IMG/VR virus record: IMGVR_UViG_3300006845_000013
Span: 1 to 35,079 of that record
Length of the DNA: 35,079 bases
Reading direction: 5' to 3' (one strand)
From: a virus
Shown here: in pieces, positions 14,765 through 20,798 of the stretch
How the letters are laid out: every line of letters begins with the position of its first letter
How positions within the stretch are numbered: position 1 is the first letter of the stretch
Notes under the pieces: model-generated
What the model was told of the DNA's origin: nothing
Databases searched by the model: none
Seen by the model: the letters and a program-made list of their open reading frames with translations, nothing else
Program-made: the position numbers and the translations under genes

Positions 14765-15345
14765 CGAGCGCTCCTTGGTGTCGGGGAATAGGCGTGCGGT
14801 TTCTTGCCGCATTTCGGACAGGGACTACCTAATCCTACCCACCGGCGACCGCGCCACCCGCAGTCACAGCGCGCAACGAAATACGGTCGCCTCTTAGAGC
14901 GTTTCTTTTTTCCGTTGGCCCGTTGGCAGATTCTGCACCGGCGCGACTTATAGGGATGCGCCCGACTAGTCTCCACGTACAGGTTGTCCCCCGACAACGG
15001 ATGCCCATAGTTGCAGTGCGTTCGCTGCCCGGGCCCAGCGCGAGGCCAATTGCCGCGTCGGATGTTCTCCATCAGCGTCACGGCTTCTAGGTGGTCAGGA
15101 TTGCCGCAGGACGGATTCCTGCACAGATGGTCGATCGTCAGGCCAGCCGGGATCGGTCCCTTGACCCGCTCGTAGCCGACACGATGCGCCCCGATTCTGC
15201 GCCCCGGCATACCAGAATCCCACATGGTGCCGTATCCGCGACTATTCTTGGTGCCCACCCAATCCCAACAGCCATTCTCTTGGATCACCCAGCCCATCGG
15301 GAGCTTGTGGGGGCGGTCGTCCACGGAAATGAAAACCCCGATCAT
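14761..15345 (-). CDS. HNH endonuclease (HNH_3 type) with C-terminal zinc ribbon, paralogue 2
   Basis: 194 residues from ATG 15345 (ATGA overlap). 'GWVIQENGCWDWVG' near 18-31 and the HNH core 'TIDHLCRNPSCGNPDHLEAVT' (D72, H73, C75, C80, N82, H85) match paralogue 1 almost residue for residue. A 'THCNYGHPLS' and 'CRICQRA' zinc pair follows. Unlike paralogue 1 it then carries about 40 extra residues with a second zinc ribbon (C160, C162, C176, C179). That tail could be a captured fragment of a neighbouring small zinc-ribbon gene fused at insertion. Likely a homing endonuclease. Confidence 0.9.
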   Translation of the reverse strand: MIGVFISVDDRPHKLPMGWVIQENGCWDWVGTKNSRGYGTMWDSGMPGRRIGAHRVGYERVKGPIPAGLTIDHLCRNPSCGNPDHLEAVTLMENIRRGNWPRAGPGQRTHCNYGHPLSGDNLYVETSRAHPYKSRRCRICQRANGKKKRSKRRPYFVARCDCGWRGRRWVGLGSPCPKCGKKPHAYSPTPRSAR

Positions 15346-15716
15346 CGGTTCCCTTCCGGTTCTGGGGAGGACACCCCTAACTTCGTTGCCAGATAATCGG
15401 CTAGCCAGCGCGCGGGGTGCGGCCCGTGGGATGTCTCGCCGTACCAGACTTGTACGTCGGGCACGTTGAGAATCCAGTTCGCAAGTGTTTCGGCGCTCGG
15501 CCCTGCTGGTGGGGCGCTCTCCACCCGCCACGATTTCGCCAGTTTTTGCAGCGCCGCAAGTTCGGTCAGCGCCCCCTCGATGGCTTGTCGAAGCGGGTAG
15601 CCCGTGGGATTGGAACGGGCCTCGTGCAGCGCCGTTGCGAGCGCCGTCGCCAGTTCGCTCCGCACGCCGACGAGTTGCGCCAACTGCTCCGGGGGGCTCA
15701 CGTCGGGGGCGCTCAC
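15342..15716 (-). CDS. Hypothetical protein, helical
   Basis: 124 residues from ATG 15716. Helical N-terminal half ('PPEQLAQLVGVRSELATAL'), a central helix 'QAIEGALTELAALQKLA', and a C-terminal 'WYGETSHGPHPARWLADYLATKLG' segment. Both ends overlap neighbours by 4 bases. No family recognised. Confidence 0.6.
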   Translation of the reverse strand: MSAPDVSPPEQLAQLVGVRSELATALATALHEARSNPTGYPLRQAIEGALTELAALQKLAKSWRVESAPPAGPSAETLANWILNVPDVQVWYGETSHGPHPARWLADYLATKLGVSSPEPEGNR

Positions 15717-15985
15717 CGGGATACCTCGAACACAGCGTTGCCGTCCACGCGCTCGAAGGACGGGTGGAAGTATCCGAAGCGGTACGGCTTAGAATCGTGG
15801 ACTTCGATGCTGCCCATCTCGTCGCGGCTCACGTGAATGTCGTAGTCGCCGCAGCGCTGCGATGCCCACGGAGCGCCCGCCACGACGGTAGCCACTAGCT
15901 CGGCAATCACCGCGTCGCGCTTGGCTAGGCTGATATGCTTCCCAAGCGACCGCCGAACGAACGTGCGCTTTTTCTTGGGCTTCAT
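15713..15985 (-). CDS. Hypothetical basic protein
   Basis: 90 residues from ATG 15985, with AAGGAGAGGGG just upstream inside the previous gene. The N-terminus is Lys/Arg-rich ('MKPKKKRTFVRRSLGKHI'), followed by 'LAKRDAVIAELVATVVAG' and a beta-rich C-terminus ('DYDIHVSRDEMGSIEVHD'). Function unknown. Confidence 0.6.
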   Translation of the reverse strand: MKPKKKRTFVRRSLGKHISLAKRDAVIAELVATVVAGAPWASQRCGDYDIHVSRDEMGSIEVHDSKPYRFGYFHPSFERVDGNAVFEVSR

Positions 15986-16284
15986 TGGTTCCCCTCTCCT
16001 TGGGCCGCCCCAAACTCGTGCATCCACGGCCCGAAACTCACGGCCCACACGCGGTCAGGGTCGCGGAAGATTCCGAATCCCCACGTCGGGTCATTGAGCC
16101 ACCGATGAAGGCGGGCGACCCAGGAACGGGGCGCGGGGCGATTACGCCGCCACGACAGGCTCACGCAGCGGTAGCCGAGATTCAGGTCGATAGCCGACTC
16201 GTCCCAGCCGAAGTACCAGATGCCGAGCCCCCACGAGCCGTCGTTGGGGAGCGCCCGTGAATCTCCGCCTAGCGTCAGTTTCAC
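15982..16284 (-). CDS. Hypothetical protein, Trp-rich
   Basis: 100 residues from GTG 16284 (GTGA overlap); AAGGAGAG of the repeated junction element is its ribosome site. It has 'WGLGIWYFGWDESAIDLNL' and 'PTWGFGIFRDPDRVWAVSFGPW', a beta-rich, Trp-rich layout with an internal repeat of W-G-x-G-I. The C-terminus 'FGAAQGEGNQ' is a diverged form of the repeated 'AAQGETK' ending of the next two upstream genes. Confidence 0.6.
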   Translation of the reverse strand: MKLTLGGDSRALPNDGSWGLGIWYFGWDESAIDLNLGYRCVSLSWRRNRPAPRSWVARLHRWLNDPTWGFGIFRDPDRVWAVSFGPWMHEFGAAQGEGNQ

Positions 16285-16304
16285 TTGGTCTCTCCTTGGG
16301 CCGC
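16280..16304 (-). repeat. 25-bp junction repeat, copy A (C-terminus + RBS + next start)
   Basis: The 25 bases here are identical to 16528-16552. Read on the minus strand the element encodes Ala-Ala-Gln-Gly-Glu-Thr-Lys-stop, contains the Shine-Dalgarno sequence AAGGAGAG, and ends in the GTGA overlap that starts the next gene. Confidence 0.85.
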
Positions 16305-16532
16305 CCCCACGTCGTGAAACTCGATGCGCTTGATGCCGCCCCACGGGTGGTACTCGATGGCCTTGATACGGGGGCACGTTCCGCCGTGGTAAATCTGCTG
16401 GCCGGGGCTTGAGCAGTACGGGCATCCCGCATATGAGAACGGCGACGCATTGGTCGCGCCGATGTCGTAGTTCGTATGCTGGTTCGGGTCTTGGACGCTG
16501 TGCGCGTTCAGGCGCGTGTAGTCGTGGTTCAC
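16281..16532 (-). CDS. Small Cys/His protein
   Basis: 83 residues from GTG 16532 (GTGA overlap), with AAGGAGAG as ribosome site. It contains 'AGCPYCSSPGQQIYHGGTCP', three cysteines and a histidine suited to a zinc site. The C-terminus 'GAAQGETK' is encoded by the repeated 25-bp junction element. Function unknown. Confidence 0.6.
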   Translation of the reverse strand: MNHDYTRLNAHSVQDPNQHTNYDIGATNASPFSYAGCPYCSSPGQQIYHGGTCPRIKAIEYHPWGGIKRIEFHDVGAAQGETK

Positions 16533-16552
16533 TTGGTCTCTCCTTGGGCCGC
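16528..16552 (-). repeat. 25-bp junction repeat, copy B (C-terminus + RBS + next start)
   Basis: Exact copy of 16280-16304, at the end of the gene 16529-16927 and the start of the gene 16281-16532. A 15-base partial copy (TCTCCTTGGGCCGCC on the plus strand) lies at 15995-16009 at the next junction downstream. Confidence 0.85.
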
Positions 16553-16927
16553 GTCTAGCTCGGCCAATACAATTTCGGCGTCGCGCAGCGCTTCGTGATA
16601 ATCGTCGGCGCCCGTGTAGTCGGATTTCGCGGCGGCAATCATCTGGCGCGTGGATTCTCGCAAGGCGACGGTCGCACGGAGCAGCAGCGGCCCGTACTGT
16701 GCGTGCGCTTGCTCCCAGACTTGCTCGGCGGTTTTTATCGCCACCGCATCGCCCGCCGTCAGTTCCCGTTCCAGCGCTTCTCGGTCGGCTTGCCACGCGG
16801 CCAGCACCCGATCGACTGTGGCCTCCACAGCATGTGCGTCCGACGCGACAAGTTGCTCTAGAATCCGCGCCCGCAGCTTCCACTCCTCGCCCATCTGTTG
16901 GGGGGTGAGCCGTTCGCCGGGAGTCAC
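16529..16927 (-). CDS. Hypothetical helical protein
   Basis: 132 residues from GTG 16927, overlapping the previous stop. Almost entirely alpha-helical and charged: 'EWKLRARILEQLVASDAHA', 'LAAWQADREALERELTAG', 'EQVWEQAHAQYGPLL' and 'EALRDAEIVLAELDAAQGETK'. It is probably a coiled coil. The last seven residues come from the repeated junction element. Function unknown. Confidence 0.6.
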   Translation of the reverse strand: MTPGERLTPQQMGEEWKLRARILEQLVASDAHAVEATVDRVLAAWQADREALERELTAGDAVAIKTAEQVWEQAHAQYGPLLLRATVALRESTRQMIAAAKSDYTGADDYHEALRDAEIVLAELDAAQGETK

Positions 16928-17243
16928 GCAATCCCCCTGACTTGGTGACACCGCAACGGACAGTCAGCGGCGGTGCGCGCCACGAAGGACGCGGCGAGCA
17001 TCTTGTCGATTCGATTCCCAAGTTGCTTGCGCTTCCCCGTGGGGCGCAGCCGATGCAAATACTGGTCGCCGCTGTAGTACACGGTGTACGGGCGCGTCGT
17101 CCACGAGCAATGCCGAATCGCGAACTTGAGATAGACCTTCGACTCGTACCGATGCACGTCGCGCACCACGCGGAGCACGCCATGGGGCTTTCGAGAACGT
17201 CGCCCACACGCACGGTATCCAGCCACTTCGGGCGCTTGCTCAT
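16924..17243 (-). CDS. Hypothetical protein interrupted by an apparent -1 frameshift at a C4 run
   Basis: From ATG 17243 the frame reads MSKRPKWLDTVRVGDVLESP and then loses sense. The -1 frame from the C-tetramer (plus-strand GGGG at 17184-17187) continues as HGVLRVVRDVHRYESKVYLKF and on to a stop at 16924. Joined, they give a coherent 106-residue beta-rich protein. The sequence AGC-CCC-AUG would let tRNA-Pro re-pair with CCC after slipping back one base. The alternatives are a real one-base deletion or a sequencing error in the C run. A GTG at 17226 would give a 100-residue version in the second frame, but with an unnatural start. Ends overlap neighbours as usual. Confidence 0.6.
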
Positions 17244-17262
17244 CGGGGTTCGCCGGGAGCCG

Positions 17263-17799
17263 TCACGGGGTCACCCCCTGACGTTTCCGTGGTCGCTTGT
17301 TCTCGCTCGCGATGGCGATCAATTGGCGTTCGATGTAGCGACTCCAGATCATCCACGCACAAGTCACGCTATCGCCCTTTCCGTTTCCCGTGAATGACAT
17401 CCGTGGCAAGACGATCAGGGCTTTCGGGGGATTCTCCGCGAGCCACGCGGCGCGGTCGAATGTCGGCTCCAAGAACGAGAGGCGTAGCAGTAGCGCCATC
17501 CCATAATCGACTTGTGGCAAGAGGTTCTGTGCGATGGCGAACGCTTGCGAGAACGGCGGATTGGTAATCACCCACGCCACGTTTTCTAGCCGCATGGTGC
17601 GCGCATCTTCACCGCCCCGCGCGATGTCGTTCTCGAATATCCCTTTCCCCCGTAGGCGGGCGCGGAGCGGAGTCGCCAGCGCCCCATCACCAGCGCAGGG
17701 CTCCATCACCGCCCCGCCGATCCGCACCCGATTGAACAGCGCGGCGAGCGCCAAGTCCGCATCGGGCGTGTAATACGCATCGTTGGGCCGACGGCTCAT
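17263..17799 (-). CDS. DNA N6-adenine methyltransferase (Dam/NPPF type)
   Basis: 178 residues from ATG 17799. SAM-binding motif I is 'VMEPCAGDGALATPL' (about 32-46) and the catalytic motif IV is 'WVITNPPFSQA' (NPPF at 80-83), typical of N6-adenine methyltransferases. The N-terminus 'DAYYTPDADLALAAL' matches the 'YYTP..va..ll' start of phage Dam-like enzymes. It probably methylates phage DNA to resist host restriction or to mark it for packaging. No restriction partner is seen. The start overlaps the stop of a 37-residue gene. The C-terminus is basic ('NKRPRKRQGVTP'). Confidence 0.85.
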   Translation of the reverse strand: MSRRPNDAYYTPDADLALAALFNRVRIGGAVMEPCAGDGALATPLRARLRGKGIFENDIARGGEDARTMRLENVAWVITNPPFSQAFAIAQNLLPQVDYGMALLLRLSFLEPTFDRAAWLAENPPKALIVLPRMSFTGNGKGDSVTCAWMIWSRYIERQLIAIASENKRPRKRQGVTP

Positions 17800-17909
17800 T
17801 TGCGCCCCAGCCAGACGTAGCGAATCGCATCCCAGTCCCAGTATCCAAGCCGCCACCGCCAAACGAAGGGACGAGTCAGACGCCACCAAAAACCAAGACG
17901 GACGCTCAT
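17796..17909 (-). CDS. 37-residue Trp/Arg-rich peptide
   Basis: ATG 17909 to TGA 17796-17798, joined to both neighbours by ATGA overlaps. The peptide begins MSVRLGFWWRLTRPFVWRWR and has eight Trp and eight Arg in 37 residues, with a central 'YWDWDAIRY'. The overlaps at both ends argue that it is translated. Its composition resembles membrane-active or nucleic-acid-binding peptides; function unknown. Confidence 0.55.
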   Translation of the reverse strand: MSVRLGFWWRLTRPFVWRWRLGYWDWDAIRYVWLGRK

Positions 17910-18370
17910 GGGGTGGGGTGCTCGCTTTCATAGAGGGCCTGGAGCCGCAACGCCCCGCGCTGCAAGATTTCTTCGGACAGCACCTGATTGCATTCCGAGC
18001 GGCGGCGGTCGTAGTACGTGTGGAGCGCCTTGCACATACAGACGACACGGCCCCGGTCTGGCGCGCCGGTCGCCCGATGCTTCCCGACGTGTGCGGGGGT
18101 GTTTTCGCCCCAGCAGTAATGCACGAAGCGCCCCAGCAGATAGTCGCCCGCATCGTGCAGCGAGATGCGGCGCGGGAATACGAGCCCCGTTCCGATGCAC
18201 GGATTTTCCGTCGCGACCCAGCGGCAAAACGCCTTGTCGCGCTGTTTCGGGAACGCCGAGCCGCCCCGCTTCCGGTTCACGGATTTCATCCGGCTCCGTT
18301 TCAGGGGGTGGGGGCCGGAGGGCTTCCGCTTCGCCCGTTTGGGTTTCGGCACTTTCACCGGGCTAATCAT
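17906..18370 (-). CDS. Putative HNH-like nuclease of phage recombination type
   Basis: 154 residues from ATG 18370. A very basic N-terminus ('KVPKPKRAKRKPSG') is followed by 'FPKQRDKAFCRWVATENPC' and 'AHVGKHRATGAPDRGRVVCMCKALHTYYDR'. This spacing resembles the 'AHv....g..DrgnVvPLC...H..yd' core of small HNH/DUF968-like phage nucleases. The match is by pattern only, and the first zinc pair is incomplete. It sits next to the methyltransferase and could act in recombination or DNA processing. Confidence 0.45.
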   Translation of the reverse strand: MISPVKVPKPKRAKRKPSGPHPLKRSRMKSVNRKRGGSAFPKQRDKAFCRWVATENPCIGTGLVFPRRISLHDAGDYLLGRFVHYCWGENTPAHVGKHRATGAPDRGRVVCMCKALHTYYDRRRSECNQVLSEEILQRGALRLQALYESEHPTP

Positions 18371-18623
18371 CCGCGAACCGCGCTCCCTCGGCTTGGCGCT
18401 TTTCTTTCCACGCCAGGTACTCGACGCCTCCGATCCCGCGCACCGCCTCGGCCATCGACTCGACGCGGTTCTTGGCGCATTGGAGGCAGACGGGCTCCTC
18501 ATTGTCATCCACCGCGTGCCACTCGGGGCGCCCGCAGTAGTCGCAATCCTGCTTCGCGACGGGGCGCTCCCAGAGCTGGGCCAATTCGCGCCGAGCCGCT
18601 TGCAATACGTCCTGGGGCGTCAC
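18363..18623 (-). CDS. Zinc-ribbon protein
   Basis: 86 residues from GTG 18623 (GTGA overlap). An N-terminal helix ('QDVLQAARRELAQLWERP') precedes a four-Cys ribbon 'CDYCGRPEWHAVDDNEEPVCLQC', then the helix 'AKNRVESMAEAVRGIGG'. Two CxxC pairs about 18 residues apart indicate a structural zinc site. Possibly nucleic-acid binding. The 3' end overlaps the next gene by 8 bases. Confidence 0.65.
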   Translation of the reverse strand: MTPQDVLQAARRELAQLWERPVAKQDCDYCGRPEWHAVDDNEEPVCLQCAKNRVESMAEAVRGIGGVEYLAWKEKRQAEGARFADD

Positions 18624-18976
18624 GGGGTCAGGCGCTCCCCCAGAGAGACCAACGGCGTATTCCGGGAGGCGGGGGCGAGTTCACGGCGCGCACGGTTCGA
18701 CAGGATACGATTGCGGATCGCAGCATTCACACGGGGCGCCCCGAAGCGCTTGCACAGACCGTCGTATCGGCACTCGACGGAATCGCCCAATTCGTCGGGG
18801 GGCCAGTCGCGCAGCGACGGCGTGCAGACATCAAACCCCGTCACGGAACGCTCCACCGTCCCCACCAAACAGGGCCCAAGGGGAGCGAGGTCGGTATATG
18901 CCCCGGGGCGCATTGAGCGGGTCAGCACCCGATCTTCCTGTTCCTCGGTGAGCGTCAGCAAGTAGTGCCCAATCAC
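18620..18976 (-). CDS. Hypothetical protein
   Basis: 118 residues from GTG 18976 (GTGA overlap). It begins 'IGHYLLTLTEEQEDRVLTRSM' and has four scattered cysteines (within 'GPCLVG', 'FDVCTP', 'VECRYD' and 'GLCKRF'), then a basic helical C-terminus. The end 'LGERLTP' resembles the N-terminus of the gene at 16927 ('GERLTPQQ'), perhaps by chance. Function unknown. Confidence 0.6.
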   Translation of the reverse strand: MIGHYLLTLTEEQEDRVLTRSMRPGAYTDLAPLGPCLVGTVERSVTGFDVCTPSLRDWPPDELGDSVECRYDGLCKRFGAPRVNAAIRNRILSNRARRELAPASRNTPLVSLGERLTP

Positions 18977-19227
18977 GTTTCCGCTCCTTCTTGGGGGGAC
19001 GAACGCCCGAGCGCATCCAATGCCGCCGCCCGCGCCCGATTGCCTTCCTCGGCGCTGCGAATCCCTACGCGCCCCGCCGCTGTAATCGCTGCGGTGACTT
19101 GGGGCGCAAGACGTTCGACCAACATCAGCGTCCCGACTGTCCCGCCGTCGTTGTCGCGCCAAATCTCCGAGATGATGACCGCCAAGACACCGGCTACTTG
19201 TTCTTCGAAACTCCGATCGTCGCTCAT
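18973..19227 (-). CDS. Hypothetical helical protein
   Basis: 84 residues from ATG 19227. Helices include 'SFEEQVAGVLAVIISEIWRD', 'LMLVERLAPQVTAAITAAG' and 'AEEGNRARAAALDALG'. No motif recognised. The last bases overlap the next GTG. Confidence 0.6.
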   Translation of the reverse strand: MSDDRSFEEQVAGVLAVIISEIWRDNDGGTVGTLMLVERLAPQVTAAITAAGRVGIRSAEEGNRARAAALDALGRSSPQEGAET

Positions 19228-19231
19228 CGGG

Positions 19232-19459
19232 TCACTCCTCCACGTAGCGGCACTCGCCGCACAGACGTTGTGATTCGGTACGCCCTTTCCACGGATTTTC
19301 CGCCCCACATTTAGGGCAGTGGAGCCCGTCCAGCTCGTCCTCGACCAAAAACGGGTCGTCGTTCCGCGAATCGGCGGGCGGCGCGAACGTCAGCGGGGCC
19401 CCATCTCCGAGACAGGTCGCGCAGTCGCAGCCCACCGGATGCTCGCGGGGCGTGTTCAT
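19232..19459 (-). CDS. Double Cys-cluster (zinc-ribbon) protein
   Basis: 75 residues from ATG 19459 (ATGA overlap). The first cluster is 'CDCATC' near residue 11. The second is a classical ribbon, 'HCPKCGAENPWKGRTESQRLCGEC', with two CxxC pairs. Likely to bind zinc; function unknown. It is one of several small ribbon proteins in this unit. Confidence 0.65.
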   Translation of the reverse strand: MNTPREHPVGCDCATCLGDGAPLTFAPPADSRNDDPFLVEDELDGLHCPKCGAENPWKGRTESQRLCGECRYVEE

Positions 19460-19692
19460 CGAGCAGCCCGATTGCGGCGGCGCGATTCGCGTTGCATCCG
19501 CATCCGTACTTTCCGCTCCCGCCGTAACTTCACGAGCGACCGGGGCGTTTTGGTGGACCGTCCGCCACCCGGAGGATTGGGCAGCGGCGCGTCGCCGAAC
19601 TGGTGGCGCAGCGGTGGGGCGGGAATCGTGCGGCCCTGCGTCCAGTTGAAAATCGCCCCGAAGAAAGCGAGGAAGCGCGTGAAGACGTTCAT
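19456..19692 (-). CDS. Small protein with hydrophobic N-terminus and basic C-terminus
   Basis: 78 residues from ATG 19692. The N-terminus 'VFTRFLAFFGAIFNW' is an amphipathic or short membrane helix. The middle is Pro-rich and the C-terminus very basic ('LRRERKVRMRMQRESRRRNRAAR'). Could be a membrane-tethered nucleic-acid-binding protein. Function unknown. Confidence 0.55.
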   Translation of the reverse strand: MNVFTRFLAFFGAIFNWTQGRTIPAPPLRHQFGDAPLPNPPGGGRSTKTPRSLVKLRRERKVRMRMQRESRRRNRAAR

Positions 19693-19693
19693 G

Positions 19694-19990
19694 TTATCGG
19701 GTCTCCCAATCCAAGGCGGTACGGGTCACCACGGAAGCTAAATCTCGCGCCGCGCGTTCTTCACGAATCCACTTTTGCGCCGCCGCGATTGTCGCCGGAT
19801 GCACATCCCCTAATTTGCCGAGCGCATCCCGGATGAGGCGGGCCACATCACCGAAGGCGCGACCCATCGTGGCGATTTCTTCGCTGACGGGCTCGGCCAA
19901 GTAGTCGGCCTGGGTCTCCGCGATCATCAATGCGTTCCGTAGGGACTCAATCGGGGGCTGGGTGAGCGGAGTGATGGGCGTCATGGGCAT
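19694..19990 (-). CDS. First gene of the minus-strand unit, hypothetical
   Basis: 98 residues from ATG 19990; ATG 19984 is an alternative start two codons later. Predicted helical: 'IESLRNALMIAETQADYLAE', 'EIATMGRAFGDVARLIRDALG' and 'AAAQKWIREERAARDLASVV'. It is the promoter-proximal gene, a few bases from the 20002-20019 dyad. No strong ribosome site is visible, so a short-leader or leaderless message is possible. Function unknown. Confidence 0.6.
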   Translation of the reverse strand: MPMTPITPLTQPPIESLRNALMIAETQADYLAEPVSEEIATMGRAFGDVARLIRDALGKLGDVHPATIAAAQKWIREERAARDLASVVTRTALDWETR

Positions 19991-20001
19991 AGAATCGCCT
20001 A

Positions 20002-20019
20002 TTGACAACCGCTTGTCAA
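20002..20019. promoter_or_regulatory. Divergent operator/promoter dyad
   Basis: TTGACAA-CCGC-TTGTCAA is a perfect 7-bp inverted repeat lying between the divergent start codons at 19990 (minus) and 20037 (plus). Each arm holds a TTGACA -35-like hexamer on one strand. Seventeen bases beyond, the sequences GATTCT (minus) and CAAATT (plus) are only weak -10 matches. An operator controlling both transcription units is the simplest reading, and the adjacent ribbon-helix-helix-like gene is a candidate ligand. Confidence 0.6.
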
Positions 20020-20036
20020 CCCCCCAAATTGGAGCC

Positions 20037-20237
20037 ATGAACTCAAGCGTAGCCATTCACCTGCGCGTCCCGCTGGCACAGGCGAGGCTTTTGAAGCGGG
20101 CGGCGCGGTTGGATGCCGAAAAACTCGCGACGTGGGTGCGGCGCATCGCCGTGGCCGCCGCCGAGCAGTCCATTCAACAGCATGAAGCCATCGACCTCCA
20201 AATCCAAGACGCGAAGGAAGCGGGACTCGGCCTATGA
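20037..20237 (+). CDS. Putative ribbon-helix-helix transcription regulator
   Basis: 66 residues from ATG 20037, with GGAG three to four bases upstream. The layout is one beta strand ('SVAIHLRVP') followed by two helices ('LAQARLLKRAARLDAEKLATWVRRIAVAAAEQ'), as in Arc/CopG/MetJ-type DNA-binding proteins. The strand would contact operator DNA as a dimer. Its position right beside a perfect dyad suggests autoregulation and control of the divergent unit. The family is inferred from layout only. Confidence 0.5.
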   Translation: MNSSVAIHLRVPLAQARLLKRAARLDAEKLATWVRRIAVAAAEQSIQQHEAIDLQIQDAKEAGLGL

Positions 20238-20386
20238 ACTGGTCCTGGTGGTCTTTCGTGGTCGGCATTCTCGTCACCTGCGTGAGTCTCGGCGGGGCGG
20301 TGGTGGGCTACTTCTGGCTCATCGGACGGGAAGCCCGGACGCACGGGGTCTTGAAGTTTCCCGAGCGGCGGCGGGTGGCGCGATGA
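20234..20386 (+). CDS. 50-residue single-TM protein
   Basis: ATG 20234 overlaps the previous stop (ATGA), and the stop at 20384-20386 overlaps the next ATG. One TM segment spans about residues 6-28 ('SFVVGILVTCVSLGGAVVGYF'), with a basic cytoplasmic tail. It is short but both overlaps support translation. Function unknown. Confidence 0.55.
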   Translation: MNWSWWSFVVGILVTCVSLGGAVVGYFWLIGREARTHGVLKFPERRRVAR

Positions 20387-20622
20387 CTCCCGTACTCGCC
20401 CGGCACACGACTTCCCGACACGGCTGCAACGCGCCCCAGGTGCTCGAAGTCGTGGTGTCCCCGTTCCGGCTCTGGGAATCGCTCGTCATCGAGCGGTGCG
20501 GGCATTGTGGGGAGCGGCTGCACGTCCAAGGCGTGATCCCCGAAGCCGTCAGGTATTGGGAGGCCGATGCGTGGGACAGCGATCCCGACGACTGCAACGA
20601 CAGCGAGCCGTGGGGCGTGTGA
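20383..20622 (+). CDS. Small zinc-binding protein
   Basis: 79 residues from ATG 20383 (ATGA overlap). It has 'RHGCNAPQVLEVV' and 'IERCGHCGERLHVQG', a CxxC pair with nearby His, and an acidic C-terminus ('DAWDSDPDDCNDSE'). Function unknown. Confidence 0.55.
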   Translation: MTPVLARHTTSRHGCNAPQVLEVVVSPFRLWESLVIERCGHCGERLHVQGVIPEAVRYWEADAWDSDPDDCNDSEPWGV

Positions 20623-20798
20623 AGCGCAAGCGCCCGCTCGATCGGTTCGCTCGGTGTCTCGCGGTGACGCGCCGGGGCAAAATCTGCAAGCTCCCCAGAC
20701 GGGCCGGGGTGCTCTGTCACCTGCACGCGAAGAATCCGCACGGGGGGCAGGTAGTGCGCTCGCACGTCGTGAACCCGAAACTTGGGGTGGTCCGATGA
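20619..20798 (+). CDS. CCCH-type small zinc-finger protein
   Basis: 59 residues from GTG 20619 (GTGA overlap). The pattern C-x4-RRGKIC-x7-GVLCHLH followed by 'NPHGGQ' matches small phage and bacterial 'C..T..G..C......G..C..H...HGG' zinc fingers. The N-terminus is basic. Probably nucleic-acid binding. Confidence 0.6.
   Translation: MKRKRPLDRFARCLAVTRRGKICKLPRRAGVLCHLHAKNPHGGQVVRSHVVNPKLGVVR

Noticed and set aside
16900-18660. Shared 'GERLTP' motif at the end of one gene (18620-18976) and the start of another (16529-16927)
   Set aside because: Only six residues with differing codons and surroundings; insufficient to claim duplication.
17783-18916. 377-codon plus-strand frame opposite the methyltransferase and nuclease genes
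   Set aside because: The minus strand carries motif-bearing genes (NPPF, Cys pairs) with coupled overlaps; the plus-strand product is Arg/Ala/Pro-rich without motifs.
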